Origin: Bryobacterales bacterium KBS 96
GTDB taxonomy: Bacteria > Acidobacteriota > Terriglobia > Bryobacterales > Bryobacteraceae
DNA: 64,000 nucleotides
NCBI GenBank assembly: GCA_000381625.1
Contig: KB906767.1
Coordinates: 35,289-99,288, forward strand
Direction: 5' to 3'
In this document: one piece after another, positions 47,922 through 56,129 of the stretch
Layout: each line of letters starts with the position of its first letter
Position numbering within the stretch: position 1 is the stretch's first letter
Program-made: the position numbers and the translations under genes
The notes under the pieces: model-generated
Told to the model about the DNA's origin: nothing
Seen by the model: the letters and a program-made list of their open reading frames with translations, nothing else
Databases searched by the model: none

Positions 47922-47935
47922 GTGACTAAAGTCAC
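47922..47935. promoter_or_regulatory. CRP/FNR-type palindrome upstream of the NnrS-like gene
   Basis: GTGA-CTAAAG-TCAC has the exact GTGA-N6-TCAC geometry of CRP/FNR-family sites. A TATCAA at 47954-47959 could be a -10 box, placing the site in an activating position. It lies in the 70-bp spacer between nuoN and the NnrS-like gene. The regulator is not in the window. Confidence 0.55.
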
Positions 47936-47976
47936 TGAATAAAACGATGTCTCTATCAAAATGAAAGAAGGAGACA

Positions 47977-49320
47977 TTGACGAGCGTGCCTGACGCAAAA
48001 ACGGTTGAGATTAGGGCGCGCGAAGTCTCTCTCCAGCGGCTCCTGACCGCTTTCATTGCGACGGGGCTTTTCTTCTTGCTGCTTCCAGGCACATTTCTCG
48101 GTGTTTGGAATCTACTTGCAATCAGCGGAGGACATTCGGCAACCGACGTCTCCCCGGCATGGCTTCAGGCGCACGGGCATGCACAGATTTTCGGTTGGAT
48201 CGGGTCGTTCATTATTGGAATTGGATTTTTCTCGCTCTCGAAGATGAGTCATATTCAGCCCTTCGTTCTGGCTCGTGGCTGGATTTGCTGGGCTTTGTGG
48301 ACCTGCGGAGTTTTGCTGCGGTGGAACACAAATCTATATGGCTGGCGCTGGCGAGAGATGTTGCCAATCTCAGCACTGATAGAGATCTGTGCGTTTTTAA
48401 TATTCTTCCTCAGCGTCGGCCGCCAGAAGCGAAAGCAGATGGAATCGGCAAAACTGAAGGGACAGCCGTACAAAAGAGAAATCTGGATGAAGCTGGCGTT
48501 GGCATCGAGCATTGGCTTTCTTCTAACGCTGTTTACGAATCTTGGCGCCACGTTGTACATCGCATTCACCGGCGACACGCCGGCGCTTCCACATATCTTG
48601 GATGAACGGCTTCTCGTATTGACGTTATGGGGATTCATCGCACTTGCAATTTGGGGATTCAGCTCCAGGTGGTTACCGGCGTTTGTAGGATTACGGAAAC
48701 CGGACGACCGGATGCTCTTCCTGGCCCTTATTTGTGTGGAGGCCGCCGTGCTGGCGGAAGCGGCCGAGGCCGCACGGCTTAGCGGCGTCCTGCTGCTGAT
48801 TGGCGCTGTCAGCGCGGTCTTTGGGCTGCATATCTTTACGCCTCCTGATCGTCCGCCAAAGACTCAGGGAGTTCATGGCAGCTTTCCTGCTTTTGTTCGC
48901 ATCGCATATGCATGGATGCTGTTTGCGGCTGCCGCTACCATCTGGGCTTTGGTTGCGGATCACGCGGGCGGCATTTGGGGAGCGTCGCGCCACGCAATGA
49001 CTGTCGGATTCATTTCGACAATGGTGTTTGCCATCGGCCAGCGGGTCCTTCCCGCTTTCTGCGGCATGCGCACGCTGTTCTCGCCAAGCCTGATGTTTGC
49101 TTCGTTGTTGATTTTGAACATCGGGTGCCTGGTGCGCGTTGCCAGTGAAATAGCCGCATACGAAAGCAACGTGGCGGTCGCCTGGAGGGCATTGCCGGTT
49201 TCGGCAGTTTTCGAAATGGCCGCCGTGACCCTGTTTGCTCTGAACCTGCTGTTGACGCTTCTGTCGCGCCCTCCTCATGAAGCGCGGCTGAAAGAATTTC
49301 AAACGATGAGAGTTTCTTAG
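47977..49320 (+). CDS. NnrS-like membrane protein
   Basis: A 447-residue protein with about twelve helices. It shows the NnrS pattern of conserved His-rich turns: QAHGHAQIFGW near 65 and SRHAMTVGFISTMVFAIGQRVLPAF near 350. NnrS is a haem- and copper-containing membrane protein tied to nitric oxide stress. Translation begins at a TTG (47977) or the GTG at 47986; an AGGAG at 47969-47973 is close to both. A hemerythrin gene follows 20 bp later. Together with the palindrome upstream, this suggests NO- or oxygen-responsive control. Confidence 0.78.
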   Translation: MTSVPDAKTVEIRAREVSLQRLLTAFIATGLFFLLLPGTFLGVWNLLAISGGHSATDVSPAWLQAHGHAQIFGWIGSFIIGIGFFSLSKMSHIQPFVLARGWICWALWTCGVLLRWNTNLYGWRWREMLPISALIEICAFLIFFLSVGRQKRKQMESAKLKGQPYKREIWMKLALASSIGFLLTLFTNLGATLYIAFTGDTPALPHILDERLLVLTLWGFIALAIWGFSSRWLPAFVGLRKPDDRMLFLALICVEAAVLAEAAEAARLSGVLLLIGAVSAVFGLHIFTPPDRPPKTQGVHGSFPAFVRIAYAWMLFAAAATIWALVADHAGGIWGASRHAMTVGFISTMVFAIGQRVLPAFCGMRTLFSPSLMFASLLILNIGCLVRVASEIAAYESNVAVAWRALPVSAVFEMAAVTLFALNLLLTLLSRPPHEARLKEFQTMRVS

Positions 49321-49340
49321 ACGGAAACGAAGGAGTGTTT

Positions 49341-49937
49341 ATGCCAGTTACAATAGGCGCCAAGCCGGCGGGCGATTTCTCAAATCCAATGGAGTTATTG
49401 AGCGATTGCCATCGGCGCATTGAGCGCTTTCTTGCGGTGCTGGTGAAAGTTGCCGGGCAGGCCCAAGGCGGCCTGATGAGCGCTCAACAGAAGGAAGAAT
49501 GGCTCCGGGCGTTGGAGTATTTCCGCACCGCCGCGCCGCGCCATACCGCCGACGAGGAAGAAAGCTTATTTCCCCGCTTGCGCCAAATCGATAGGCGGCA
49601 GGTCCAGGACGTGCTCGCCAAAGTGCAGGAGCTTGAACACGATCACCTGCAGGCGAATGATTGGCACGAGAAAGTCGACCAATTGGGCCGTCGCTGGCTT
49701 GCGGATGGCACACTGCCGCGAGAGGATGCGGAACATCTGACAGAGGTGCTGGATCAACTCACCGCGCTTTACGGACGCCATCTTGCGTTGGAAGACGAGA
49801 GCGTTTTCCCGCTTGCGGAATCGGTTTTGCCGGCCGCTGAAAAATCTAGCATTGGCGTCGAAATGGCCCAACGCCGTGGTCTGGACCCGCAAAGAACGCT
49901 AAAGCAAGCGAGTGAACTCGGCGCCCCGCTCAAATAA
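49341..49937 (+). CDS. Hemerythrin-domain protein
   Basis: A 198-residue four-helix bundle with candidate diiron ligands: H24 (SDCHRRIERF), H68 and E72 (PRHTADEEES), H100, and H147 and E151 (GRHLALEDES). Hemerythrins bind oxygen or NO at the di-iron site. ScdA/YtfE-type members repair Fe-S clusters after nitrosative damage, but the extra N-terminal domain of those is absent. The AAGGAG site is five bases before the ATG. It is probably in one operon with the NnrS-like gene. Confidence 0.86.
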   Translation: MPVTIGAKPAGDFSNPMELLSDCHRRIERFLAVLVKVAGQAQGGLMSAQQKEEWLRALEYFRTAAPRHTADEEESLFPRLRQIDRRQVQDVLAKVQELEHDHLQANDWHEKVDQLGRRWLADGTLPREDAEHLTEVLDQLTALYGRHLALEDESVFPLAESVLPAAEKSSIGVEMAQRRGLDPQRTLKQASELGAPLK

Positions 49938-49956
49938 AGCTGCAATAGCCTCAGGG

Positions 49957-50045
49957 CCGCGCAATCGGATGAAGACGTCCGGTTACCAGCACCGAACCGC
50001 GACCGTGATGGAGCGGACGTCTTTACCGGCGTCTTCAACCGAGCG
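49957..50045 (+). repeat. NRDRxGAD-type dispersed repeat, copy B
   Basis: An intergenic copy in the tail-to-tail spacer between the hemerythrin and DoxX genes. It has AATCGGATGAAGACG, GCACCGAACCGCGACCGT and GAGCGGACGTCTTTACCGGC in the order of copy A. In one frame it reads APNRDRDGADVFTG, though no gene starts there. Confidence 0.8.
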
Positions 50046-50077
50046 TCGTGCTCACCACGCAAGTCGACCGCTCGTTG

Positions 50078-50557
50078 TCACACGTTAGGATCAACCCCGG
50101 AATCGGCCTGTTTTGGCCGATCATCATCATCCGGTTCGAATGATTCCCGTGGCGAGCGCGCTCCTCTATTCACGAGGCTTCCCAATAGCCATGCCGCGCC
50201 AGCATCCACAAACACGGAATAATTCAGTGGCGCTTTGATTCCGAGTGAAAACGTCATCGCGAGCGCGAATAGACCCAATAATACCGCGCTACCATAGGCC
50301 GCTTCGCGGAGATAGATACCCAAAATCAGAGCGGCCCCGAATGAGAGTTCGGCAAGAGTGGCAATCCAGGCGACAGGCGATTGCAGCCACGCCGGCAGAA
50401 ACCAATTCAGTGTTGCCGAATACGCGAGGAAATGCGACCAGTCGCCCCACGCGGCATACTGTGAGCCATGCGGACCCCACAGTCCGAAACGATCGGCGCA
50501 GGCGGAAAGAAAGGTGAGCCCCAGGCTCCAGCGCAGATAGAGCGCCGCGAAGCGCAC
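50078..50557 (-). CDS. DoxX-like membrane protein
   Basis: A 159-residue protein with four membrane helices (ALYLRWSLGLTFLSACADRF, then WIATLAELSFGAALILGIYL, YGSAVLLGLFALAMTFSLG and a last one near YSVFVDAGAAWLLG). The layout matches the DoxX/DoxD family, seen in terminal oxidases and in redox-associated complexes. A GTG start (50557) has GAAGGAAA about nine bases upstream, inside the end of the previous gene. The tail is acidic. It is the last gene of the Rrf2 operon. Confidence 0.78.
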   Translation of the reverse strand: MRFAALYLRWSLGLTFLSACADRFGLWGPHGSQYAAWGDWSHFLAYSATLNWFLPAWLQSPVAWIATLAELSFGAALILGIYLREAAYGSAVLLGLFALAMTFSLGIKAPLNYSVFVDAGAAWLLGSLVNRGARSPRESFEPDDDDRPKQADSGVDPNV

Positions 50558-50560
50558 TCG

Positions 50561-50887
50561 TCACTTTTCCTTCGGCGGCACGTAATCCGGCGGAAGCGCG
50601 GCCCCCGCGCCGAAGAAATATTCGTCCATCTGTTTGATCAGGAATTCCTGTGCCTCCGGCGTGGCCAGGTTCAGACGATATTCGTTCATCAGCATCTTCA
50701 TGTGCTCAACCCACATCTTCCAGGCTTCCTGTGAGACGTTCTCGAAAATCTTCTGCCCGAGCGGGTGTCCTTCAAACGGAGTCTCTTTAAGGCCCGGCAT
50801 CTCCCGTTGAAACTTCACGCAAAATACCTTGCGGCCCGTGGAATCTGTGGGCTCCTCGGGCCGGGGAACTCCGCCGCTACATCCCAT
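50561..50887 (-). CDS. YggX-family Fe(II)-trafficking protein
   Basis: A 108-residue protein. The region KVFCVKFQREMPGL followed by LGQKIFENVSQEAWKMWVEH, MLMNEYRLNL and FLIKQMDEYFF is the compact YggX fold, which protects Fe-S clusters and helps iron delivery. A short Gly/Pro-rich extension precedes the core. The ATG at 50887 has an AAGGAG eight bases upstream; a longer frame to 50911 is less likely. Its stop is three bases before the DoxX start. Presence in an Rrf2 operon supports an Fe-S or oxidative-stress role. Confidence 0.88.
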   Translation of the reverse strand: MGCSGGVPRPEEPTDSTGRKVFCVKFQREMPGLKETPFEGHPLGQKIFENVSQEAWKMWVEHMKMLMNEYRLNLATPEAQEFLIKQMDEYFFGAGAALPPDYVPPKEK

Positions 50888-50943
50888 CTGCAATCTCCTT
50901 GTTTGAAACACTCATATTTCGCTTCTCCTGTCCGGCATTGTTT

Positions 50944-51705
50944 TTAATTTGAGTTCGCCATCGCCGCCAATGTTTCCTTGGTCGTCGGGTTTTTGCCGTT
51001 TTCCACGTCTTTGCGGCGTATTTTGTGAAAAATTGTCAGAACGGCGTTGGCATTTGCCAGCGTGGCGATTCGTTCCACGTAGTCGTTCAGTTTGGAGCCG
51101 GGAATCGCCCACAGCGCTACCTCTTCTGTCAGCACATCCAGATAGGCGCGTGCTCCGCAGCAGCCCAAGCTCAATGCCGCTCGTCCGGTGTTCATCGCTT
51201 GTGGAACAATCGCGCACGCGGGGCGGCCCATCGCCGGCGGCAGGCCGCCTTCCACTTGCTGCGCTGCCTCCGACAGAATCAGCATCTGGTCGGCCTTCGC
51301 AAAAAGCAGCACAACATCGGGAACGAGCGGTATCGACGCCAGCGGTCCGTAGATAACATGCGACGGCCGCGATTCGAGGACAGGGATGGATGGAATGTCC
51401 TGCTCCCGAACGTAAGCCAATTGCGCGAGCACCGCGAGAGCGTCGCCACGGTCCGCTTCGTGCGCCTCGGTGATTTCCAGATTATGCGTGAATGTGCCAA
51501 TCGCACAAAGATCGTGATCGGCCGGCGAGGTGACGAATGCCTCCGTCGCCGCTTCCTGCCAGAATCGGCACCCCGCCGGAACGCGGCCCGTCCAATTGCG
51601 GATGCCCGCCGGCGCTGTGTCCGTGAAGCAGATTGCGATCGGCGGTAAAGCAAGCGTGAGCGACTCGGTCAACTTTCGAACAATCTCGCTACCATCGAAA
51701 TTCAT
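50944..51705 (-). CDS. DUF169 (COG2043) family protein
   Basis: A 253-residue soluble protein of the DUF169 type, with conserved Cys positions in GCRFWQEA, HDLCAIG, RPACAIVP and LGCCGARAY. Members are scattered in anaerobes and methanogens and are often near redox genes, but the function is unknown to me. The ATG has AAAGGACG about six bases upstream. It follows the Rrf2 gene by 27 bp, so it is probably co-transcribed. Confidence 0.82.
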   Translation of the reverse strand: MNFDGSEIVRKLTESLTLALPPIAICFTDTAPAGIRNWTGRVPAGCRFWQEAATEAFVTSPADHDLCAIGTFTHNLEITEAHEADRGDALAVLAQLAYVREQDIPSIPVLESRPSHVIYGPLASIPLVPDVVLLFAKADQMLILSEAAQQVEGGLPPAMGRPACAIVPQAMNTGRAALSLGCCGARAYLDVLTEEVALWAIPGSKLNDYVERIATLANANAVLTIFHKIRRKDVENGKNPTTKETLAAMANSN

Positions 51706-51732
51706 TTATCGTCCTTTTACGCGATGTATCCT

Positions 51733-52206
51733 TCATTGCCGTGGGAACGGGGAGGTGAATTCTCCCAGCCCTTCAATCCAGTTAATCATCTGCTGCTCCG
51801 TAAACAGCAAGTCCTGAAGAGTAGTCCGTTTCAAGACGTCGTCGACGGCCTCCTGGACGGCCCGCCACAGCACACGCACGGAACAATCCGCCAGTCGCAC
51901 GCAGGATTTCAACTGACCTGGATGCGTTTCACAAAAATTCCCTTCGAATAATCGGCCGCCTAGCAAACTCATCACATCGCTCAAAACAATCCGGTTGGCG
52001 GGGCGCGCCAGAGAATAACCGCCGGCGCCACGAGAAGCCACCACGAATCCGCCCAGCCGCAGCATGCGAAGAAGTTTGCCGGCGTATGCTTCCGACACGC
52101 CTTCGGCGTCACTGATTTCCGGAATCGTCAGTTTCCCGCCCGGCCCCTTCTGCCCAAGGCGGATCAGGCAGCGCAATCCGTATTCTTCATGAGAGGTGAG
52201 CTTCAT
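51733..52206 (-). CDS. Rrf2-family transcriptional regulator
   Basis: A 157-residue winged-helix regulator of the IscR/NsrR/CymR class. N-terminal wHTH: MKLTSHEEYGLRCLIRLGQK and VSEAYAGKLLRMLRLGGFV. Three Cys in the effector loop, C92, C102 and C108 (FCETHPGQLKSCVRLADC), could hold an Fe-S cluster, though the first gap is longer than in IscR. It therefore likely senses iron, NO or redox state. It heads a four-gene operon (Rrf2, DUF169, YggX, DoxX). A palindromic site lies near the divergent radical SAM promoter. Confidence 0.92.
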   Translation of the reverse strand: MKLTSHEEYGLRCLIRLGQKGPGGKLTIPEISDAEGVSEAYAGKLLRMLRLGGFVVASRGAGGYSLARPANRIVLSDVMSLLGGRLFEGNFCETHPGQLKSCVRLADCSVRVLWRAVQEAVDDVLKRTTLQDLLFTEQQMINWIEGLGEFTSPFPRQ

Positions 52207-52256
52207 CGCCGAATCCTTGCCTGGCTATGTCTCCGACCGTGATGTTCGGTTTCCGT

Positions 52257-52308
52257 TCCGGTACCGAGCCGCGACCGCAGCGGAGCGGACGTTTTCAACG
52301 CAGCGTCC
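52257..52308 (+). repeat. NRDRxGAD-type dispersed repeat, copy D (diverged)
   Basis: This copy has CCGAGCCGCGACCGC and GGAGCGGACGTTTTCAACG and reads SRDRSGADVFN in one frame. It is shorter and more diverged than copies A to C. Confidence 0.65.
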
Positions 52309-52399
52309 ATGACCCCTGCGGCCCGCAGAATCGGATGCCAGGTAACCTCGACACGGAGCCGCCTTGCGTCAGCAAGCGGGTTTTCCGGAGGCCGTGTAA

Positions 52400-52470
52400 C
52401 GCCCGGTCACCTGCACCGAACCGCAACCGTAAAGGAGCGGACGTCTTTACCGGCGTCTTCAACGGAACGT
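52400..52470 (+). repeat. NRDRxGAD-type dispersed repeat, copy C
   Basis: This copy has GCACCGAACCGCAACCGT followed by GGAGCGGACGTCTTTACC and GGCGTCTTCAACGG, nearly the same as copy B. One frame reads APNRNRKGADVFTGVFNG. Confidence 0.78.
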
Positions 52471-52543
52471 TCTTAACGGTCACAATACTCGCCGGCATCA
52501 CTCCAGTCGCTCGAAAAATCAAATTGACTTGAGGCTAGCGCAT

Positions 52544-52571
52544 CTTGACTACTCAGTCAAGACGATATAAT
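52544..52571 (+). promoter_or_regulatory. Promoter of the radical SAM gene with an Rrf2/IscR-like operator
   Basis: CTTGACT (52544-52550), 4 bp, AGTCAAG (52555-52561) form a perfect dyad. TTGACT overlaps the -35, and a consensus TATAAT lies at 52566-52571 with 15 bp between them. The inner GACT-N4-AGTC resembles the IscR type-1 half-site order. The neighbouring Rrf2 gene is the obvious candidate regulator, by inference. Confidence 0.6.
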
Positions 52572-52630
52572 GAAGGCGCTTCGCAAATAGCCGTGCGGAT
52601 TTCATTCCGCCGTGCCGGAGAAACAAAGAA

Positions 52631-54007
52631 TTGATACGTGTACTGCTGGTGTCCACCTACGAGCTTGGCCGTCAGCCTTTCGGGCTGGCTTCCCCAGCGG
52701 CGTGCTTGCGCGCCGATGGACACCACGTCACCTGCGCCGATCTCGCGCTTGAAAAACTCTCTTTGAACGCGGTGCGCCAGGCGGATCTGATCGCCTTTCA
52801 CCTTCCTATGCACACTGCCACGCGGCTGGCAGCGCCGGTGATTGAGACCGTCCGGCGCGTTCACGCGAGCGCGCATGTGTGCTGTTACGGGCTCTACGCG
52901 CCCGTCAACGCTGGCTATTTGCGGTCACTCGGAGTGGAAACTCTTCTCGGTGGTGAGTTCGAGGACGAATTGCGGCGTTTGGCGCAAAGGCTTGCCGCCG
53001 GCGATCGATCCGTTTCCGCGGAACCGCTGGTGTCCTACGAACGAGTGCGGTTCGAGACGCCCGATCGATCGGGGCTGCCTCCTCTTACCCGCTACGCGTC
53101 CATGTTTGATGGACAGGCGAATCGCATCACCGGATACACGGAAGCGACCCGCGGCTGCAAGCACCTCTGCCGTCACTGTCCCGTCGTTCCCGTTTACAAC
53201 GGAAGGTTCCGCGTGGTTCCGGCTGACGTCGTGCTAGCCGACATCGCCCAGCAGGTCGAATCCGGGGCTCAACACATTACGTTCGGCGACCCCGATTTCT
53301 TCAACGGACCCACGCACGGCATGCGTATCGTCCAGCGCATGAAGAAAAGTTTCCCGGCGCTCACTTACGACGTCACAATTAAGATCGAGCATCTGCTCAA
53401 GCGCCGCGATCTACTATCCGAGTTGCGCCGCACCGGTTGCCTGCTCGTGACCACCGCCGTGGAATCCGTGGACGATGAAGTTCTCAGCAGGCTCGATAAA
53501 GGACACACGAAAGCCGATTTTTTGGAAGTCGTGCGCTTGTTTCGCGCCGAGGGACTGAACCTTTCGCCGACATTCATCCCGTTTACGCCGTGGACAACAC
53601 GGGAGAGCTACCGGGAACTGTTGCGCGTCCTGTTGGAGTTGGATCTGACAAATCAGGTAGCTCCCGTGCAGCTTGCGCTGCGCCTGCTGATCCCGGCCGG
53701 CTCGCGGCTGCTGGAGTTGGAAGAAATCCGCCGCATGGTGGATGCCTTCCAGCCTGACGCTTTGGTTCACCGATGGCGTCACCCTGACCCCGGCGTCGAT
53801 GAATTGGCCGAGCGGCTCCTCCAACTGGTCGACTCCGAACAAAAACGTGGAGCATCGCGATCCGAATGCTTCGCCGCGATCTGGGCGGAAGCGGGTGGCG
53901 GTGGACTAGCTCCCGCGCCTGGTCCCGAGCGCACGAAACCGCCACAATTGAGCGAGCCCTGGTATTGCTGCGCGGAGCCGATGCAGGATCGCATCGCGAA
54001 GGTCTGA
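52631..54007 (+). CDS. B12-binding radical SAM protein with CCAEP C-terminal tail
   Basis: A 458-residue protein. Residues 1-125 look like a cobalamin-binding Rossmann domain (VLLVSTYELGRQPFGLASPA). The radical SAM core has the cluster motif C176, C180 and C183 (TRGCKHLCRHC), the barrel motif ITFGDPDFF, and an extended C-terminal half. The C-terminus holds Cys-Cys-Ala-Glu-Pro at 446-450. This matches the family known as CUAEP/CCAEP-tail radical SAM (seleno)protein, in which the first residue can be selenocysteine; here both codons are TGC. The reaction is unknown. It starts at TTG 52631 with GGAG ten bases upstream. Confidence 0.85.
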   Translation: MIRVLLVSTYELGRQPFGLASPAACLRADGHHVTCADLALEKLSLNAVRQADLIAFHLPMHTATRLAAPVIETVRRVHASAHVCCYGLYAPVNAGYLRSLGVETLLGGEFEDELRRLAQRLAAGDRSVSAEPLVSYERVRFETPDRSGLPPLTRYASMFDGQANRITGYTEATRGCKHLCRHCPVVPVYNGRFRVVPADVVLADIAQQVESGAQHITFGDPDFFNGPTHGMRIVQRMKKSFPALTYDVTIKIEHLLKRRDLLSELRRTGCLLVTTAVESVDDEVLSRLDKGHTKADFLEVVRLFRAEGLNLSPTFIPFTPWTTRESYRELLRVLLELDLTNQVAPVQLALRLLIPAGSRLLELEEIRRMVDAFQPDALVHRWRHPDPGVDELAERLLQLVDSEQKRGASRSECFAAIWAEAGGGGLAPAPGPERTKPPQLSEPWYCCAEPMQDRIAKV

Positions 54008-54012
54008 TCGCC

Positions 54013-55272
54013 ATGGCGGCTCAGGCCCGAAAACGTCTGCTGATCGTCGCGACCACCACCGGCTATCAGACCAAAATGTTCAGGGATGTGGCGCGGCGGC
54101 TCGGCGTCGAGGCCACTTTTGCTACTGACCGGTGTCATGTGCTCGACGACCCCTGGGGGGATCACGCCATTCCGGTGCGCTTCGACGCTCCGGAAGGATC
54201 CGCCGCGGCCCTGGCTCAAGCGAGAAGCTTCGATGCGGTGGTCGCCATTGGGGATCGGCCCGCCTATCTCGCGGCCCTCGCCGCCGAACGGCTGGGCTTG
54301 CCGTTCCATCATCCCCAGGCGGCCGCGGCCGCCATCAATAAATTCGCTACCAAGGAGTGTTTCCACAAGGCAGGCCTCCCAGCGCCCGCCTATTTTCAAG
54401 TGCCGCCAAATGACGACGCCGAAGCCGCGGCCAAGCGGGCGCCCTATCCCTGCGTCCTTAAACCGCTGGCGCTGTCCACGAGCCGGGGCGTCATCCGGGC
54501 CGACAATCCGCAAGAGTTTGTCCGCGCTCTTGCCAGAATACGCAAGCTTTTGAAGACTCCCGGCATCGCGCGTCTCAAAGATCCTGCTTTGGACTACGTT
54601 CAGGTGGAGACCTTCCTGCCCGGGCGTGAGTTCGCGCTCGATGGTTTGGTGACGGATGGACGCCTGCACGTGCTGGCTCTCTTCGATAAACCCGACCCTC
54701 TGGATGGCCCGTACTTCCAGGAGACCATCTATGTTTCGCCCTCGCGTGAGCCGCTGAGCGTGCGGCAGGCGATTATGGCTGCCGCGCAATCGGCGGTAAC
54801 AGCTCTGGGCTTGCACCAGGGGCCCGTACACGCCGAAATGCGTGTCGGCGAAGACGGTCGCGTGTGGATGCTCGAAGTGGCTCCGCGATCAATCGGCGGC
54901 CTTTGCGCCAAGGCTCTCGTTTTTCAAGACGGCGCGCCGCTAGAGGAATTGATCGTCCGGCATGCGCTCGGCGAAAATGTGTCTGGCGCGCGCACGCGCG
55001 ATGGAGCCGCCGGAGTCATGATGATCCCGGTGCCTCGCGCCGGCATCTATCGGAGTGTCCGCGGCGTCGATCGTGCCGCGACAATTGCCGGCGAAGTAAT
55101 TATTACCGCCAAGGAAGGTCAGCCCGTCTTGCCATTGCCGGAGGGCAATACCTATCTCGGCTTTCTCTTCGCTTATGCAGAAACGGCCTCACAGGTCGAG
55201 AAATCTCTGCGCGATGCGCACCAAGCTCTGGCGTTTGACATCGTGGAAACGCTGCGCGTGGTAAGCCGGTAA
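54013..55272 (+). CDS. ATP-grasp ligase, L-amino-acid-ligase type
   Basis: A 419-residue ATP-grasp protein: an N-terminal pre-ATP domain, the central ATP-binding part (PCVLKPLALSTSRGVIRA, then VETFLPGREFALDGLV) and the metal and nucleotide site HAEMRVGEDGRVWMLEVAPR. A C-terminal domain follows, as in BacD/carnosine synthase-type ligases. It would join two amino acids, or an amino acid and a small acid, with ATP. It starts five bases after the radical SAM stop, so they form an operon. The combination suggests a small modified peptide-like product, as inference only. Confidence 0.85.
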   Translation: MAAQARKRLLIVATTTGYQTKMFRDVARRLGVEATFATDRCHVLDDPWGDHAIPVRFDAPEGSAAALAQARSFDAVVAIGDRPAYLAALAAERLGLPFHHPQAAAAAINKFATKECFHKAGLPAPAYFQVPPNDDAEAAAKRAPYPCVLKPLALSTSRGVIRADNPQEFVRALARIRKLLKTPGIARLKDPALDYVQVETFLPGREFALDGLVTDGRLHVLALFDKPDPLDGPYFQETIYVSPSREPLSVRQAIMAAAQSAVTALGLHQGPVHAEMRVGEDGRVWMLEVAPRSIGGLCAKALVFQDGAPLEELIVRHALGENVSGARTRDGAAGVMMIPVPRAGIYRSVRGVDRAATIAGEVIITAKEGQPVLPLPEGNTYLGFLFAYAETASQVEKSLRDAHQALAFDIVETLRVVSR

Positions 55273-55430
55273 CTCACTTAGATTCCAGTCCCACTCGCTC
55301 GCCTTCTACGGCAAGGGCGACGAACACATGTTCGCTTTTCCAGCGCCATCTGGCCTCCCGGATAAAAGGTTCGCCCTAACGCTTGACGCCCCGGTTAATT
55401 CATAGTATTCCTATAGAGAATAGGAGATAT

Positions 55431-56024
55431 ATGAACTGCCTCGCCACACAGACCCGCGCAACCGTGTTGGTTCTTCCCGGCTGGCATGGTTCAGGGCCGG
55501 CACACTGGCAGACCCGCTGGCAGGCGCAGTATCCGGACCTCATCCGCGTGGAGCAGCGCGACTGGGCCAGTCCCCGCCGGGACGACTGGGTCGACCAGCT
55601 TGATCGCGCGGTCGATCGTGCTGATGGGCCGGTTTACTTTGTTGCGCACAGCCTGGGCTGCATCGCGCTCGCGCATTGGGCCAACGTGGCCGGAGATCTT
55701 TCCAACATCGCCGGCGCTCTTTTCGTATCGCCCCCATGCTTTTTGACGCCTGGCGACGCGCCGCGCGCGATACAGAATTTCTTTCCCGTTCCGACTGCGC
55801 GCTTGGCGTTTACGTCCATCCTGGTCGCCAGCGAAAACGATCCTTACGTCACATACTCGGCTGCCGCTCGCCTGGCGCGAGCGTGGGGAAGTGAACTGGT
55901 CAGTGCCGGTAGGGCAGGGCATATCAATGTGGAATCCGGGCACGGCGACTGGCCGGAAGGCGAGCGCCTGCTCGATGTGTTGTTGAGCGCAAATACCGCC
56001 GCTGCTCTGGCATTCGCGATCTGA
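55431..56024 (+). CDS. RBBP9/YdeN-family serine hydrolase
   Basis: A 197-residue alpha/beta hydrolase with PGWHGSGPAHW near the start, the nucleophile S74 in VAHSLGC, acid D137 (SENDPYV) and H164 (RAGHINVES). RBBP9-like hydrolases are small serine hydrolases of uncertain substrate. An AGGAG site lies five bases before ATG 55431. The 158-bp gap to the ATP-grasp gene contains no clear promoter. A CCTAT-AGAGA-ATAGG dyad covers part of the leader and could affect translation. Confidence 0.85.
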   Translation: MNCLATQTRATVLVLPGWHGSGPAHWQTRWQAQYPDLIRVEQRDWASPRRDDWVDQLDRAVDRADGPVYFVAHSLGCIALAHWANVAGDLSNIAGALFVSPPCFLTPGDAPRAIQNFFPVPTARLAFTSILVASENDPYVTYSAAARLARAWGSELVSAGRAGHINVESGHGDWPEGERLLDVLLSANTAAALAFAI

Positions 56025-56129
56025 AGATTCACCAGCGCCATGACGATTCCATCCATTCTCTTTCGTTGTTGTTGTCGCGGACTCTAAGCAACCTTCCCTT
56101 GGTTCCGTGAGCGATGAAGGAGAATCGTG

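Larger units (their letters stand above)
52207..52630. other. Divergent intergenic region with repeats and a promoter
   Basis: The 424 bp between the Rrf2 gene and the radical SAM gene hold two copies of the NRDRxGAD repeat (52257-52308, 52400-52470), a partial block (AATCGGATG near 52329) and a promoter with an overlapping dyad (52544-52571). No gene starts here. The promoter of the Rrf2 operon is not visible. Confidence 0.6.
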
